In this document: piece by piece, positions 8,769 through 17,387 of the stretch
Layout: every line of letters begins with the position of its first letter
How positions within the stretch are numbered: position 1 is the stretch's first letter
NCBI RefSeq assembly: GCF_005870035.1
Contig: NZ_SWJG01000001.1
Location: 1,785,639-1,849,638 of the forward strand
DNA: 64,000 bases
Reading direction: 5' to 3'
Origin: Spirosoma lacussanchae
GTDB taxonomy: Bacteria; Bacteroidota; Bacteroidia; Cytophagales; Spirosomataceae
Notes under the pieces: model-generated
The model's input: the letters and a program-made list of their open reading frames with translations, nothing else
The model's database searches: none
Told to the model about the DNA's origin: nothing
Translations under genes and position numbers: made by a program

Positions 8769-9716
8769 ATGAAACAAACAAACAATGACTTTCAGACGCT
8801 GCACACCGTCACCGAGTATACCCGGTTTTACGGTCTGCCAGCCCCCGCCCATCCGCTATTGACCCTGATTGATTTAGACGCGGCTAACCAACAGGCGGTG
8901 GCCCGGGGCGGTAAGGTGGTACCCAAACCGGTGGTCCTTCAGTTGTACACGATTTTTCTAAAGCGAAATCTGAACGGTTTGCTGTACTATGGGCATCGCC
9001 CTTACGATTTTAGTGAGGGGGTCATGGGTTTCTCGGCGCCTGGTCAGGTATTCGCGGTCGATCCGTCTCTGGACACCACGCAGGTGAGGGGCTGGATGCT
9101 GGTATTTCACCCGGACTTGCTGCGGAAATACCCCGTAGGCAAACGAATAAGTAGCTATGGCTTTTTTTCGTACGCCGTACATGAAGCGCTACACCTGTCG
9201 GAACCGGAAGAAGTTCAGCTGAGCCGATTGCTCGACAACCTGCGGGCGGAGTGCGAACGACCGATAGACGCCTTCAGTCAGGACGTACTGGTAGGCCAGA
9301 TTGAGTTGCTGTTAACCTACGCCGACCGCTTTTATACCCGGCAGTTTGTTACCCGGCGTTCCGTTGAACACGACCGTGACGAAGGATCGGTATTGAGCCG
9401 GTTCGAGACCGCGCTTAAGGACTATTTCGCGCAGGAGGCTGACCAGCCTTTACCGACCGTTCAGTTCTTTGCCGACCAACTGAACGTATCCCCCGCCTAC
9501 CTGAGTGATTTGCTGCGCGTGCTGACCGGTCAGAACACGCAGCAACATATTCACCAGGCGCTGATCGAAAAAGCTAAAGTGCTGCTGCTGACAACGTCTC
9601 TGTCGATCAACGAGACGGCCTTTCAACTGGGCTTCGAATACCCACAGTATTTCAGCCGACTGTTCAAAAGTAAGACAGGACTCAGCCCGGTAGCCTATCG
9701 TTTCTCGGCGCAGTAG
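8769..9716 (+). CDS. AraC-family transcriptional regulator
   Basis: 315 residues. The C-terminal 80 residues form the double helix-turn-helix of AraC/XylS proteins: first helix pair in FFADQLNVSPAYLSDLLR, second in INETAFQLGFEYPQYFSRLF, ending GLSPVAYR. The N-terminal 200 residues resemble cupin-like effector domains (VMGFSAPGQVF, GWMLVFHPDLL), as in Bacteroidota regulators that sit next to aldo/keto reductases and SDR enzymes. It lies between two AKR genes and probably controls them. The effector is unknown. The ATG at 8769 is the only reasonable start after the preceding stop. Confidence 0.92.
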   Translation: MKQTNNDFQTLHTVTEYTRFYGLPAPAHPLLTLIDLDAANQQAVARGGKVVPKPVVLQLYTIFLKRNLNGLLYYGHRPYDFSEGVMGFSAPGQVFAVDPSLDTTQVRGWMLVFHPDLLRKYPVGKRISSYGFFSYAVHEALHLSEPEEVQLSRLLDNLRAECERPIDAFSQDVLVGQIELLLTYADRFYTRQFVTRRSVEHDRDEGSVLSRFETALKDYFAQEADQPLPTVQFFADQLNVSPAYLSDLLRVLTGQNTQQHIHQALIEKAKVLLLTTSLSINETAFQLGFEYPQYFSRLFKSKTGLSPVAYRFSAQ

Positions 9717-9748
9717 CGATCGGCTACAAGTAACAACCAACGCCTATA

Positions 9749-10783
9749 ATGACACTGACTAACTATCGCACCCTAGGCCGCTCCGGCCTGGTGGTGAGCC
9801 CTTTATGCCTGGGTACCATGACCTTTGGCAATACAGCCTGGGGATCGCCTGACATTACCTCCCAACGGATCTTTAACCACTATGTCGATGCCGGGGGGAA
9901 CTTCATCGATACCGCTGATGTCTATTCGGGTGGCCGCAGTGAAGAACTCGTTGGTAGGTTTATTGCCGACCGAAACTTACGCGACCAGATAGTGTTGGCT
10001 ACCAAATTTGGCTTCAACACCCAACCGGGTAACCCACATGCGGGAGGCAACGGCCGGAAGCATATTCACCGGGCCCTCGAAAGCTCCCTGCGTCGGCTGA
10101 AGACGGACTACGTGGACCTCTACTGGCTGCATGTCTGGGATATGGTGACGCCCGTGGAGGAGGTATTGTATACGCTGGGTACTCTGGTACAGGCGGGGAA
10201 GATTCGGTATATTGGTTTTTCGGATATGCCCGCCTGGTATACGGCCAAAGCGGCCACGCTGGCCACCGTTCGTCAAGTACCCGGCCCCATTGCCATGCAG
10301 ATGGAGTACTCTCTGGTGGAGCGAATGGTGGAACAGGAACACATTCCCGCCGGTCACGACTGTGGACTGAGCCTGTCGCCCTGGAGTCCGCTGGCCGCTG
10401 GCTTCCTGGCCGGAACGTATCAGCGGACCGATGCCGGTGCCAGCGGGCAGGGACGACTGAGTGGCGCTAATCCATTCGGTACGTCAAAATTCACCGACCG
10501 GAACTGGCAAATTCTAGGTGTGCTTCGTACCGTGGCCGGGCAACTGAACGCTCCGCTGGCTGCCGTGGCTCTGGCCTGGCTGCTGGCCCAACCCGGTGTT
10601 ACCGCGCCGATTGTAGGCGTTCGCCAAATGGAGCAGCTCGTCGATAATCTGTTGGCCCTTACCACCCAGCTTACGGCTGATCAGTTGGCAGCCCTGGATG
10701 CCGTTTCCAAACCCAACCTGTTTTTTACCCCAGGCCTGAAAAAGATGATCTTCGGTGGAGAAACGGTTCAGGCATGGCAGTAA
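9749..10783 (+). CDS. Aldo/keto reductase
   Basis: 344-residue NADPH-dependent oxidoreductase of the AKR superfamily. The tetrad is Asp/Tyr in FIDTADVYSGG, Lys in LATKFGF and His in YWLHVWD; the cofactor-binding region is APIVGVRQMEQLVDNL. It differs clearly from the AKR at 7687 and so is not a recent duplicate. It starts 32 bases after the AraC gene. The ending (FFTPGLKKMIFGGETV) resembles AKRs related to YajO/YghZ types. Probably cytoplasmic; substrate unknown. Confidence 0.92.
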   Translation: MTLTNYRTLGRSGLVVSPLCLGTMTFGNTAWGSPDITSQRIFNHYVDAGGNFIDTADVYSGGRSEELVGRFIADRNLRDQIVLATKFGFNTQPGNPHAGGNGRKHIHRALESSLRRLKTDYVDLYWLHVWDMVTPVEEVLYTLGTLVQAGKIRYIGFSDMPAWYTAKAATLATVRQVPGPIAMQMEYSLVERMVEQEHIPAGHDCGLSLSPWSPLAAGFLAGTYQRTDAGASGQGRLSGANPFGTSKFTDRNWQILGVLRTVAGQLNAPLAAVALAWLLAQPGVTAPIVGVRQMEQLVDNLLALTTQLTADQLAALDAVSKPNLFFTPGLKKMIFGGETVQAWQ

Positions 10784-11511
10784 ACGGCTTTTCGAATGCG
10801 AGTGGTTGAGTTAGTTAAAGAGAGGTTAAGTAGTTAGTGTCAAGTAAAGTGCTCCCATGCGGCACATCTGAGCTTATGTATATCTACTTCTTGACCGGGG
10901 CTTTTGATTGAGACGCGATGGTATGAGCTGTAGCGGTTTATGTACCTTTTTTGATGCACACTTATCAAGACCATCGGGCGGAAACTATTTGTTGGTTATC
11001 TCTGGAGTGATTTTTTGATAGGCAGGCGTTTCGTGCCAGGACTTGGATTTGATTTCATAGTCACTGGCAAGCGGGCAAGCACGTCAGTGCACCGGCGAAC
11101 TAGTGGTTTGCTGATGGAGGAAGGAGAGGAGCTATGAGTGTGTAACTGACAACTAATCAGTGGCTTGCAGAACCCTCTTCAACGAGAGACGGGCGAGATT
11201 AACCATGTTGTATCTAGTCTTTTCCCGTATCGTCAGACGAGGTTGATCGCTACGCAAACGGGATCGATTAACTCTCGTGTGGAACACCCAAATCGATCCA
11301 GCCTCTAAATGACAATCGTATCCCAGCCAGCCGGTAAGTCGTCATCTGTTCAATATCAGGCTTGCATGCTTTACTGTTATGTCATCCTGTGCCAGCCCGC
11401 GTTCGTAAGAATTTGAGAGGTTGTATCCGATGACTGGCAGCTCGCCTTGTGACGATTTATATAATAGCTGATTCGGGGGACGTCAACCAACAACAGCTTG
11501 GTTGTATTGTG
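10784..11511. other. 730-base gene desert
   Basis: There is no open frame of convincing length or composition on either strand and no strong hairpin. Base composition is visibly less GC-rich than the neighbouring genes. Short frames on both strands are broken often and look like nothing familiar. It could be a decayed gene or a junction left by recombination. Confidence 0.5.
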
Positions 11512-11519
11512 TAAGTTTG
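11512..11519 (+). promoter_or_regulatory. -7 promoter box before AraC gene
   Basis: TAAGTTTG is an exact -7 match only five bases before the ATG at 11524. If it is used, the transcript would be almost leaderless, or translation would begin at a later codon. No -33 element is seen at the usual spacing. Confidence 0.4.
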
Positions 11520-11523
11520 CCCC

Positions 11524-12426
11524 ATGGGACCAACAGAAACAATAGCCGACTTTTATCGACTGAAATTCAACCAGCAACCGGCTGGTCTACACCAAGACGC
11601 TACTCATATCAATGTGTTCCGGCTAGAGGACTGTATCGGTCAGGGGACCGTTCCCATTCAGTACAGCCGCCGTGATTACTATAAAGTTTCCCTGATCCGG
11701 GGGGACAACCTCTACCATTACGCTGACAAAAGTATCCGGGTTAATGGGTCGACCCTGCTGTTTTTTAATCCACAGGTACCGTATAACTGGGAGCCTCTTT
11801 CCGACAGGCAAACCGGGTTCTTCTGCATCTTTCGGGAGGCCTTCATGGCTGAGCGCATGCGTAGTAATCTGCAGGAGTTACCTATGTTCCGGATTGGGGG
11901 TAAACCGGCTTATCCGCTCGAAGCCGCCCAGGATGAACTGATAAGCAGACTTTTTGAGAAAATGCTGACTGAAGTTAATACAGACTATATCTACAAATAT
12001 GATCTGATTCATAGCTACCTCTCCGAATTGATTCATACAGCCCTGAAATTTCAACCTTCCGACAGCCTTTATCAGCACCCGGATGCTAAGTCCCGCACCA
12101 CGGCTGCCTTTATCGAGTTGCTCGAACGGCAGTTTCCTATCGAGTTGCCGGGGCAGCGGTTCAGGCTAAGGTCGGCCAGTGATTTTGCCCGGCAGTTGTC
12201 GGTGCATGTCAACCACCTGAACCGATCCATCCGCGATACCACCGGCCGGACAACAACGGCTCATATCGCCGATCGGCTTATCAGCGAAGCCACCGCCTTG
12301 CTGAAACATACTGACTGGAACATTGCTGAAATCAGCTACTGCCTGGGCTTCGACGAACCAGCCCATTTTACCTACTTCTTCAAAAAGCATACCCGACTGA
12401 CCCCATCTGCCTTTCGAACTGTTTGA
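11524..12426 (+). CDS. AraC-family transcriptional regulator
   Basis: 300 residues. The C-terminal HTH pair is DFARQLSVHVNHLNRSIR and IAEISYCLGFDEPAHFTYFF, ending RLTPSAFR. The N-terminal region is cupin-like (residues about 30-110: VSLIRGDNLYHYADKSIRV, LFFNPQVPYNW). This form is common in Bacteroidota upstream of short-chain dehydrogenases, and an SDR does follow 83 bases downstream, so control of that gene is the likely job. It is not closely similar to the AraC protein at 8769. The start is uncertain because a promoter box lies only five bases upstream. Confidence 0.9.
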   Translation: MGPTETIADFYRLKFNQQPAGLHQDATHINVFRLEDCIGQGTVPIQYSRRDYYKVSLIRGDNLYHYADKSIRVNGSTLLFFNPQVPYNWEPLSDRQTGFFCIFREAFMAERMRSNLQELPMFRIGGKPAYPLEAAQDELISRLFEKMLTEVNTDYIYKYDLIHSYLSELIHTALKFQPSDSLYQHPDAKSRTTAAFIELLERQFPIELPGQRFRLRSASDFARQLSVHVNHLNRSIRDTTGRTTTAHIADRLISEATALLKHTDWNIAEISYCLGFDEPAHFTYFFKKHTRLTPSAFRTV

Positions 12427-12509
12427 ATTTGGTAAGCATTGGTTTGATTGGCGAAAGCCGAGATACACCCGGCTACCCGACCTTTGCTGCCAACAAACAC
12501 GCAAGCAAA

Positions 12510-13376
12510 ATGGAAAACAGAAAAGTATGGTTCATTACGGGAGCCTCCAAAGGATTCGGTCTGGGTTTGGTCAATCAACTGCTTGAGGCCGGCCATGCGG
12601 TGGCAGCAACCTCCCGCTCTATCGACGGATTGCGCCAGGCCGTTGGTCAGCAGTCGGCTGATTTTTTGCCACTGGCTGTGGATTTGGGAAACGAGGCCAG
12701 TGTTAAAGAGGCTATCAACGCTACCATCAGCCAGTTTGGCCGTATTGATGTGGTCGTCAACAATGCAGGCTATGGCCAGCTGGGTAGTCTGGAAGAATTG
12801 ACTAACGAAGAGGCCCGGGGCAATTTCGAGGTTAATGTATTTGGGATGTTGAACGTCATCCGGCAGGTTATGCCCTACTTACGGAAACAGCAGTCCGGTC
12901 ATGTCATTAATATTTCTTCGATCGCCGGCATTACGGGTAGTTTTCCTGGCTGGGGTATTTATTGCGCCACCAAATTTGCCGTCGAGGGCTTATCGGAATC
13001 GCTGGCTGCCGAGGTAGCCCCCTTTGGGGTAAAGGTAACGATCGTTGAGCCAGGTTATTTTCGGACCGAGTTCCTGTCGTCAGGCTCGATGCGGGTCGCG
13101 CAGGGGCAGTTGTCCGATTACACCCTGGTGCGGGAGTCAGAAGCCATGCATCGGGAACAAATCAGAGGCAATCAGCCCGGTGATCCTGTAAAAGCGGTAG
13201 CCGCGATAATCCAGGTGGCCAATGCGCCCCACCCGCCCCTGCATTTGCTGCTCGGTCAGGACGCCTACGATATGGCGTATGGAAAAATACAGGCCTTGCA
13301 GCATGATCTGGAAAACTGGAAAGCCGTTACCGTAACCACCGGTTTTACGACGGTTGACGAAGCTGCTACGTCCTAA
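12510..13376 (+). CDS. Short-chain dehydrogenase/reductase
   Basis: 288-residue classical SDR with a Rossmann fold. It shows the cofactor motif TGASKGFG (about residues 10-17), NNAGYG, the catalytic Ser in ISSIAGITG and the YCATK catalytic Tyr/Lys pair. The C-terminal part matches the 'SDR family NAD(P)-dependent oxidoreductase' seen beside AraC regulators. The ATG at 12510 is chosen because it places the nucleotide-binding motif at the usual distance from the N-terminus; the upstream in-frame stretch is not SDR-like. A GACCTTTG near-consensus -7 box sits at 12479-12486. Substrate unknown, probably a small ketone or alcohol. Confidence 0.92.
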   Translation: MENRKVWFITGASKGFGLGLVNQLLEAGHAVAATSRSIDGLRQAVGQQSADFLPLAVDLGNEASVKEAINATISQFGRIDVVVNNAGYGQLGSLEELTNEEARGNFEVNVFGMLNVIRQVMPYLRKQQSGHVINISSIAGITGSFPGWGIYCATKFAVEGLSESLAAEVAPFGVKVTIVEPGYFRTEFLSSGSMRVAQGQLSDYTLVRESEAMHREQIRGNQPGDPVKAVAAIIQVANAPHPPLHLLLGQDAYDMAYGKIQALQHDLENWKAVTVTTGFTTVDEAATS

Positions 13377-13394
13377 GCACGAAAGATTAGGCAG

Positions 13395-13432
13395 ATCCGT
13401 ATGATGTATTCGACCAAATACATTATACGGAT
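13395..13432. terminator. Hairpin after the SDR gene
   Basis: Arms of 16 bases (13395-13410 and 13417-13432) pair with one G-T wobble around a six-base loop, 18 bases after the SDR stop. The right arm is followed by ATTTGTC rather than a long T run, so termination strength is uncertain. Confidence 0.6.
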
Positions 13433-13594
13433 TATTTGTCAGATCAGCATCTTACGGCTACTCACAGGCATTACTTACGTTGGCTGGTCAATACCTGCCT
13501 ATTTTCATGGGCTGCCTTTCAGTAGTGAGTTAGGCGAAGTAGATAGTACGTTATCGCGAGCCGTTAGTGATGACTATTTTTCCGGTTTACCTAG

Positions 13595-14344
13595 GACGTG
13601 TGGACAATTAGCGTAGCCAGATTAAAACGCAGGCAATATGAACGAAAACTAAAACGACGAAGCTGTTTTATAGTAACGCGTGGCAATACGTCGGTAGGCT
13701 TTGAGGTGATTGATAAAGCGCTCAGTTTTGTTGCGGTCGGCATACAGGTTTTTATCGTAGCCTCGTTGGTGTAGGCGACGGCGCCTGGGCGGGATGACAA
13801 CCTCCATGCCCCGGTCGGCCAGTTTGCCAACGATGGCGTTGGTGTCGTAGGTCTTATTAGTCACTACTGCCTGTGGATCAACCTCGAGTCCCTGCAGGCT
13901 GTCGGCTCGCTGGCCTGGCGTCAGATGCACACGCAGGGGGTTGCCCAAGGCATCAACAACCGCATGAGTTTTAGTCGTCAGCCCACCTCGACTGCGTCTG
14001 AGGGCCTGTTGGTGGGCACGCACAGGGGTTGAATCGATCATGGCCCAGTCAAGGTCGGGGTCTTGCAGGGCTTGAAAGATGACTTGCCAGTGACCGGACT
14101 TGGCCTATCGCCGGAAGCGTTGATAGACAGAATTCTACGGACCATAGCGTTCGGGCAAGTCCCGCCAGGCGGCCCCGCCAGATGACAGCCGGTTCGCCGG
14201 TGCGATTGATAAACAGGCGGTTATCGGCCCCACTGCGGCCCACATCACCCACCTTGCCTTTTAACAAAGGCTCGATTCGTTTCCAGTTGGTGTCATTAAT
14301 TTCGTAGCGTCGTACTATGACGCAAATCTAGTCGTCCACACACT
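13595..14344 (-). mobile_element. Decayed IS5-family insertion sequence (IS427-like)
   Basis: About 750 bases. Imperfect inverted ends share GTGTGGAC (13598-13605 and, reversed, 14334-14341). CTAG lies just outside both ends (13591-13594 and 14345-14348), consistent with a four-base target duplication of YTAR type, or a TA duplication inside it. It contains a transposase read on the minus strand in the two-part layout (DUF4096 N-terminus, DDE_Tnp_1 C-terminus). The transposase is broken, so the element cannot move by itself. It inserted downstream of the SDR gene in a stretch without recognisable genes. Confidence 0.82.
13649..14318 (-). pseudogene. IS5-family transposase pseudogene
   Basis: Reading minus strand from about 14318, the DUF4096 domain can be followed (RRYEINDTNWKRIEPLL, then KVGDVGRSGADNRLFIN). 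Near 14200-14208 one extra base shifts the frame before AAWRDLPERYGP. Two in-frame amber codons then follow, at 14135-14137 and 14105-14107, where family members have Trp (GPW-NSVYQRF and RRW). After them the frame is open to the stop at 13649 and carries all three catalytic acids: Asp in MIDSTPVRAH, Asp in NKTYDTN and Glu in RNKTERFINHLKAYRR. The expected start codon reads ATA instead of ATG. So one frameshift plus two TGG-to-TAG changes have inactivated it. Confidence 0.85.
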
Positions 14345-14348
14345 CTAG

Positions 14349-14805
14349 TAAAGCGCTGCTGCGCTTGCGCAACTTTTTATTTGTTGAGAACAGCCATTTT
14401 AGTCTTATCCTCACCGACTTTCTATCGATAATAATCCCGTGGTTCCCCCTTAGCACCAATAGCGGTCATAGCCGATAAGAGAAGTAGTGTTTTCATGTTT
14501 TTGTCGGCCATAGTCGATACGCGTACGGTCGGCCAGCCGTTCTGCTACGGATACTGCTACCAGATTGATAAGGAAACGGAGCTACCCCCGCATGACAGGC
14601 AAACCGGTTAGCGGTCTAGCCGTCTGTAAAAGCCCGGATAGCTAAAATAAGAGCCGTTGCCGTAACCACGCCGATACCAACGATGGATGTCATAAGATGA
14701 AAGCGACGATTCGGCTCGGGATCGTTGTGTGTTCCAGACAGACCAAAGCGTTGGCTGAATATCTGAAGGCGAAAAATATGTCCTTATCAAGATACTATTT
14801 TTTAG
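14349..14805. other. Non-coding stretch right of the insertion sequence
   Basis: There is no supportable gene. On the minus strand a 24-codon frame (14422-14496) looks like a small exported peptide (MKTLLLLSAMTAIGA...), and a separate frame near 14608-14700 encodes a Tyr/Arg-rich end, but neither is long enough to call. The region may hold fragments of a gene lost before or after the IS insertion. Confidence 0.4.
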
Positions 14806-14813
14806 TAGTTTTG
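14806..14813 (+). promoter_or_regulatory. Ribokinase operon -7 promoter box
   Basis: TAGTTTTG is an exact TAnnTTTG match. The transcript would begin near 14819, which makes the ATG at 14833 the likely start of the first gene and excludes the ATG at 14818. Confidence 0.55.
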
Positions 14814-14832
14814 TTCAATGACGTTTGTGATT

Positions 14833-15798
14833 ATGGCTGCAACTGTTTTTGTCATTGGTAGCTCGAATACGGACATGGTCATCAAGGCCAGCAAATTACC
14901 GGCTCCCGGCGAAACGGTCATCGGCGGCACATTTCTGATGAACCCCGGGGGGAAGGGAGCTAATCAGGCTGTGGCGGCCGCCCGACTGGCCATGACCTCG
15001 CCCGGCTCGGATGTCTCAGTTACGGTTACCTTCGTGGCCAACGTGGGCAACGACATGTTCGGGAGGCAGGCGCTCCAGCAGTTCGAGCGGGAAGGTATCC
15101 GGAGTGAATTCATCTCGACCGACGCCGACGAACCTTCCGGGGTGGCCCTGATCGGAGTCGATAGCCGGGGTGAAAACAGTATCATGGTGGCGTCAGGAGC
15201 CAACGCCCGGCTAAACCAGCATCAGGTCGCCAATGCCCTGGCGTCCATCAGCGAGCCGGCCAGTACGGTAATCCTGCTGCAGCTGGAAACGCCCCTGCCC
15301 ACGGTAGAGTACGCCATCCGGCAGGGATACGAGCGGGGCATGCGGGTGGTGCTGAATCCGGCCCCGGCTCAGGTGTTTGACCCGGCGGTGCTGGCCTGCC
15401 TCTTTGCCATTACGCCCAATGAGACCGAAGCTGAACGGCTCACCAACATCCGGGTTACCGACGAAACCACCGCCCGGCAGGCCGCACAGCACCTGCATGC
15501 GATGGGGGTGCTTAACGTCGTCATCACCCTCGGTGCGCGGGGTGCTTACGTATCGTCGGCGGGGAGTGATACTCCGCCTGCTCTGCTGTCGGCTCTGTCC
15601 GTTACGGCTGTCGATACCACGGCCGCTGGCGACTGTTTCAACGGGGCACTGGCCGTAGCCCTGGCTGAAAGAAAGGCGTTGACCGACGCCGTGGCCTTTG
15701 CCTGCAAAGCGGCCTCCATTTCCGTAACCCGGCTGGGGGCTCAGGCGTCGCTGCCGTACCGCCACGAAGTAGATGCCATCCCTTCGGTATTCGCTTAA
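14833..15798 (+). CDS. rbsK: Ribokinase (PfkB family)
   Basis: 321 residues, cytoplasmic. It phosphorylates D-ribose to ribose-5-phosphate with ATP. The N-terminal PfkB signature MNPGGKGANQAVAAARL and the C-terminal signature DTTAAGDCFNGALAVAL, with the catalytic Asp in AAGD, are present, as is the ATP-site ITPNETEAERL block. An extra few residues in MTSPGSDVSV make the region after the first signature slightly longer than usual. It heads a three-gene unit (gaps of 24 and 8 bases) with an exported ADP-ribosylglycohydrolase-like protein and a sugar transporter, which together suggest uptake and phosphorylation of ribose released outside the cytoplasm. Confidence 0.93.
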   Translation: MAATVFVIGSSNTDMVIKASKLPAPGETVIGGTFLMNPGGKGANQAVAAARLAMTSPGSDVSVTVTFVANVGNDMFGRQALQQFEREGIRSEFISTDADEPSGVALIGVDSRGENSIMVASGANARLNQHQVANALASISEPASTVILLQLETPLPTVEYAIRQGYERGMRVVLNPAPAQVFDPAVLACLFAITPNETEAERLTNIRVTDETTARQAAQHLHAMGVLNVVITLGARGAYVSSAGSDTPPALLSALSVTAVDTTAAGDCFNGALAVALAERKALTDAVAFACKAASISVTRLGAQASLPYRHEVDAIPSVFA

Positions 15799-15822
15799 CC
15801 CGTTATAAAGCGCCCTTACTCC

Positions 15823-17379
15823 ATGAAAAAAATCTGTTTCCTGCTGCCCTTACTAGCGTTGCTGGCACTGAGCCCCGGTCCCCAGCCGAAACGTACTGCG
15901 CCCGTCATGGTAACCCTCTCCAAAGCCACCTTACAGGACAAAATCAAAGGCGGCTGGGCGGGGCAGGTCATCGGCTGCACCTTTGGCGGACCGACTGAAT
16001 TCAAGTTCAACGGCACCATGATCAACGACTACCAGCCAATTCCGTGGTACGATGGCTACATCAAAAAAACGATGATCGAGAACGTGGGTCTGTACGACGA
16101 CCTTTACATGGATCTCACCTTTGTAGATGTATTCGAGAAGAAAGGTCTCGATGCTCCCGTCGCTGAACACGCCAATGCTTTTGCCCGGGCCGGTTACATG
16201 CTCTGGCATGCCAACCAGGTCGGTCGAAACAACATCCTGAGCGGCCTGAAAGCCCCCGACTCTGGCCACTGGCTCAACAATCCGCACGCCGACGATATTG
16301 ACTTCCAGATTGAAGCCGATTTTTCGGGACTGATGGCTCCGGGTATGCCCAACACGGCCATTCAGATCGGTGACCCCATCGGCCACATCATGAACTACGG
16401 CGACGGCTGGTACGGTGGCGTGTTTGTGGGAGCCATGTATTCGCTGGCGTTTGTCAGTAATGACGTCAACTATGTTGTCCGCGAAAGCCTGAAGACGATT
16501 CCACGGCAGAGCACCTTTTATCAGTGCATCAGCGACGTGATCAGGTGGCACCAGCAGTACCCCAACGACTGGAAACGGACCTGGTTCGAGATTCAGCGGA
16601 AATGGTCCGATGACGTGGGTTGCTCCGATGGCGTATTTGCAACGTTCAACATTGACGCCAAGGTAAACGCGGCTTACATTGCGCTGGGGCTGCTCTACGG
16701 CCAGGGCGACTACACCAGGACCATGCAGATCAGCACCCGCGCCGGGCAGGATTCGGACTGCAACCCCTCGTCGGCGGGCGGTATTCTGGGCACGATGCTG
16801 GGCTACGACAACATACCCGCCTACTGGAAGCAGGGCCTGAAAGAAGCCGAAGATATCGATTTTAAATATACCACCCTGTCGCTCAACGATGTCTACAGCA
16901 TTGGAATGAAACACGCCCTGCAGGTCATCGGGCGCAACGGCGGCAAGGTAGACAGCGAAACCGTTTCTATTGCCCTACAGACGCCCAAAACCGTGCGGCT
17001 CGAACAGGGCTTTACGGGCCATTTCCCCCTCGAAAAGTGGTCCATCAACAAACTCTTAGCTGACGAGTACACCACCACCTTCGAGGGTATCGGCTATATC
17101 CTCAGCGGAGAGGTTCGGCCTAAGGGACAAACAGCTTCCTACCCGTACGAGAGCGATTTTGTAGCGCAGATGGAGGTGTATATCGACGGAAAAAAGCAGG
17201 AAACGGCCAGCCTGCCCGCCAGTTTCACCCGCCGTCGGTACGACCTGGCCTGGAAATACCAGCTGCCCGCCGGTAAGCATACCCTTCGGCTGAAGTGGCT
17301 CAACCCCACGCCAGACATAAACCTGAGGCTGAATAACCTGATTGTCTTTGGCGATAAATCCGTACTGGCCCGCTACTAA
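15823..17379 (+). CDS. Exported ADP-ribosylglycohydrolase-like protein
   Basis: 518 residues with a signal peptide (MKKICFLLPLLALLALS), so acting outside the cytoplasm. The ADP-ribosylglycohydrolase fold is recognisable from GGWAGQVIGCTFGGPTEF (about residues 40-57), acidic residues in YDDLYMDLTF (candidate metal ligands) and the C-terminal AGQDSDCNPSSAGGILG (about 306-322) with its Asp pair. The last 150 residues form an extra beta-rich domain (HTLRLKWLNPTPDINLRLNNL), perhaps carbohydrate binding. Family members remove ADP-ribose from proteins or act on related N-ribosides; an exported form next to ribokinase and a sugar transporter suggests scavenging of ribose from external ribosides. The exact substrate is inference. 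Confidence 0.85.
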   Translation: MKKICFLLPLLALLALSPGPQPKRTAPVMVTLSKATLQDKIKGGWAGQVIGCTFGGPTEFKFNGTMINDYQPIPWYDGYIKKTMIENVGLYDDLYMDLTFVDVFEKKGLDAPVAEHANAFARAGYMLWHANQVGRNNILSGLKAPDSGHWLNNPHADDIDFQIEADFSGLMAPGMPNTAIQIGDPIGHIMNYGDGWYGGVFVGAMYSLAFVSNDVNYVVRESLKTIPRQSTFYQCISDVIRWHQQYPNDWKRTWFEIQRKWSDDVGCSDGVFATFNIDAKVNAAYIALGLLYGQGDYTRTMQISTRAGQDSDCNPSSAGGILGTMLGYDNIPAYWKQGLKEAEDIDFKYTTLSLNDVYSIGMKHALQVIGRNGGKVDSETVSIALQTPKTVRLEQGFTGHFPLEKWSINKLLADEYTTTFEGIGYILSGEVRPKGQTASYPYESDFVAQMEVYIDGKKQETASLPASFTRRRYDLAWKYQLPAGKHTLRLKWLNPTPDINLRLNNLIVFGDKSVLARY

Positions 17380-17387
17380 TCCTCCCT

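Noticed and set aside
12423-12509. N-terminal extension of the SDR protein from 12423
   Set aside because: It would put about 29 non-family residues in front of the Rossmann motif and overlap the AraC stop codon. The ATG at 12510 gives the usual spacing.
13401-13616. 71-codon frame ending at the insertion sequence
   Set aside because: The first codons lie inside the hairpin after the SDR gene and the end reads into the IS terminus. The hydrophobic start looks gene-like but nothing supports it.
14422-14496. 24-codon minus-strand frame with a leader-like sequence
   Set aside because: It is too short and has no promoter, partner or conserved feature that I can recognise; it was left as part of the spacer.
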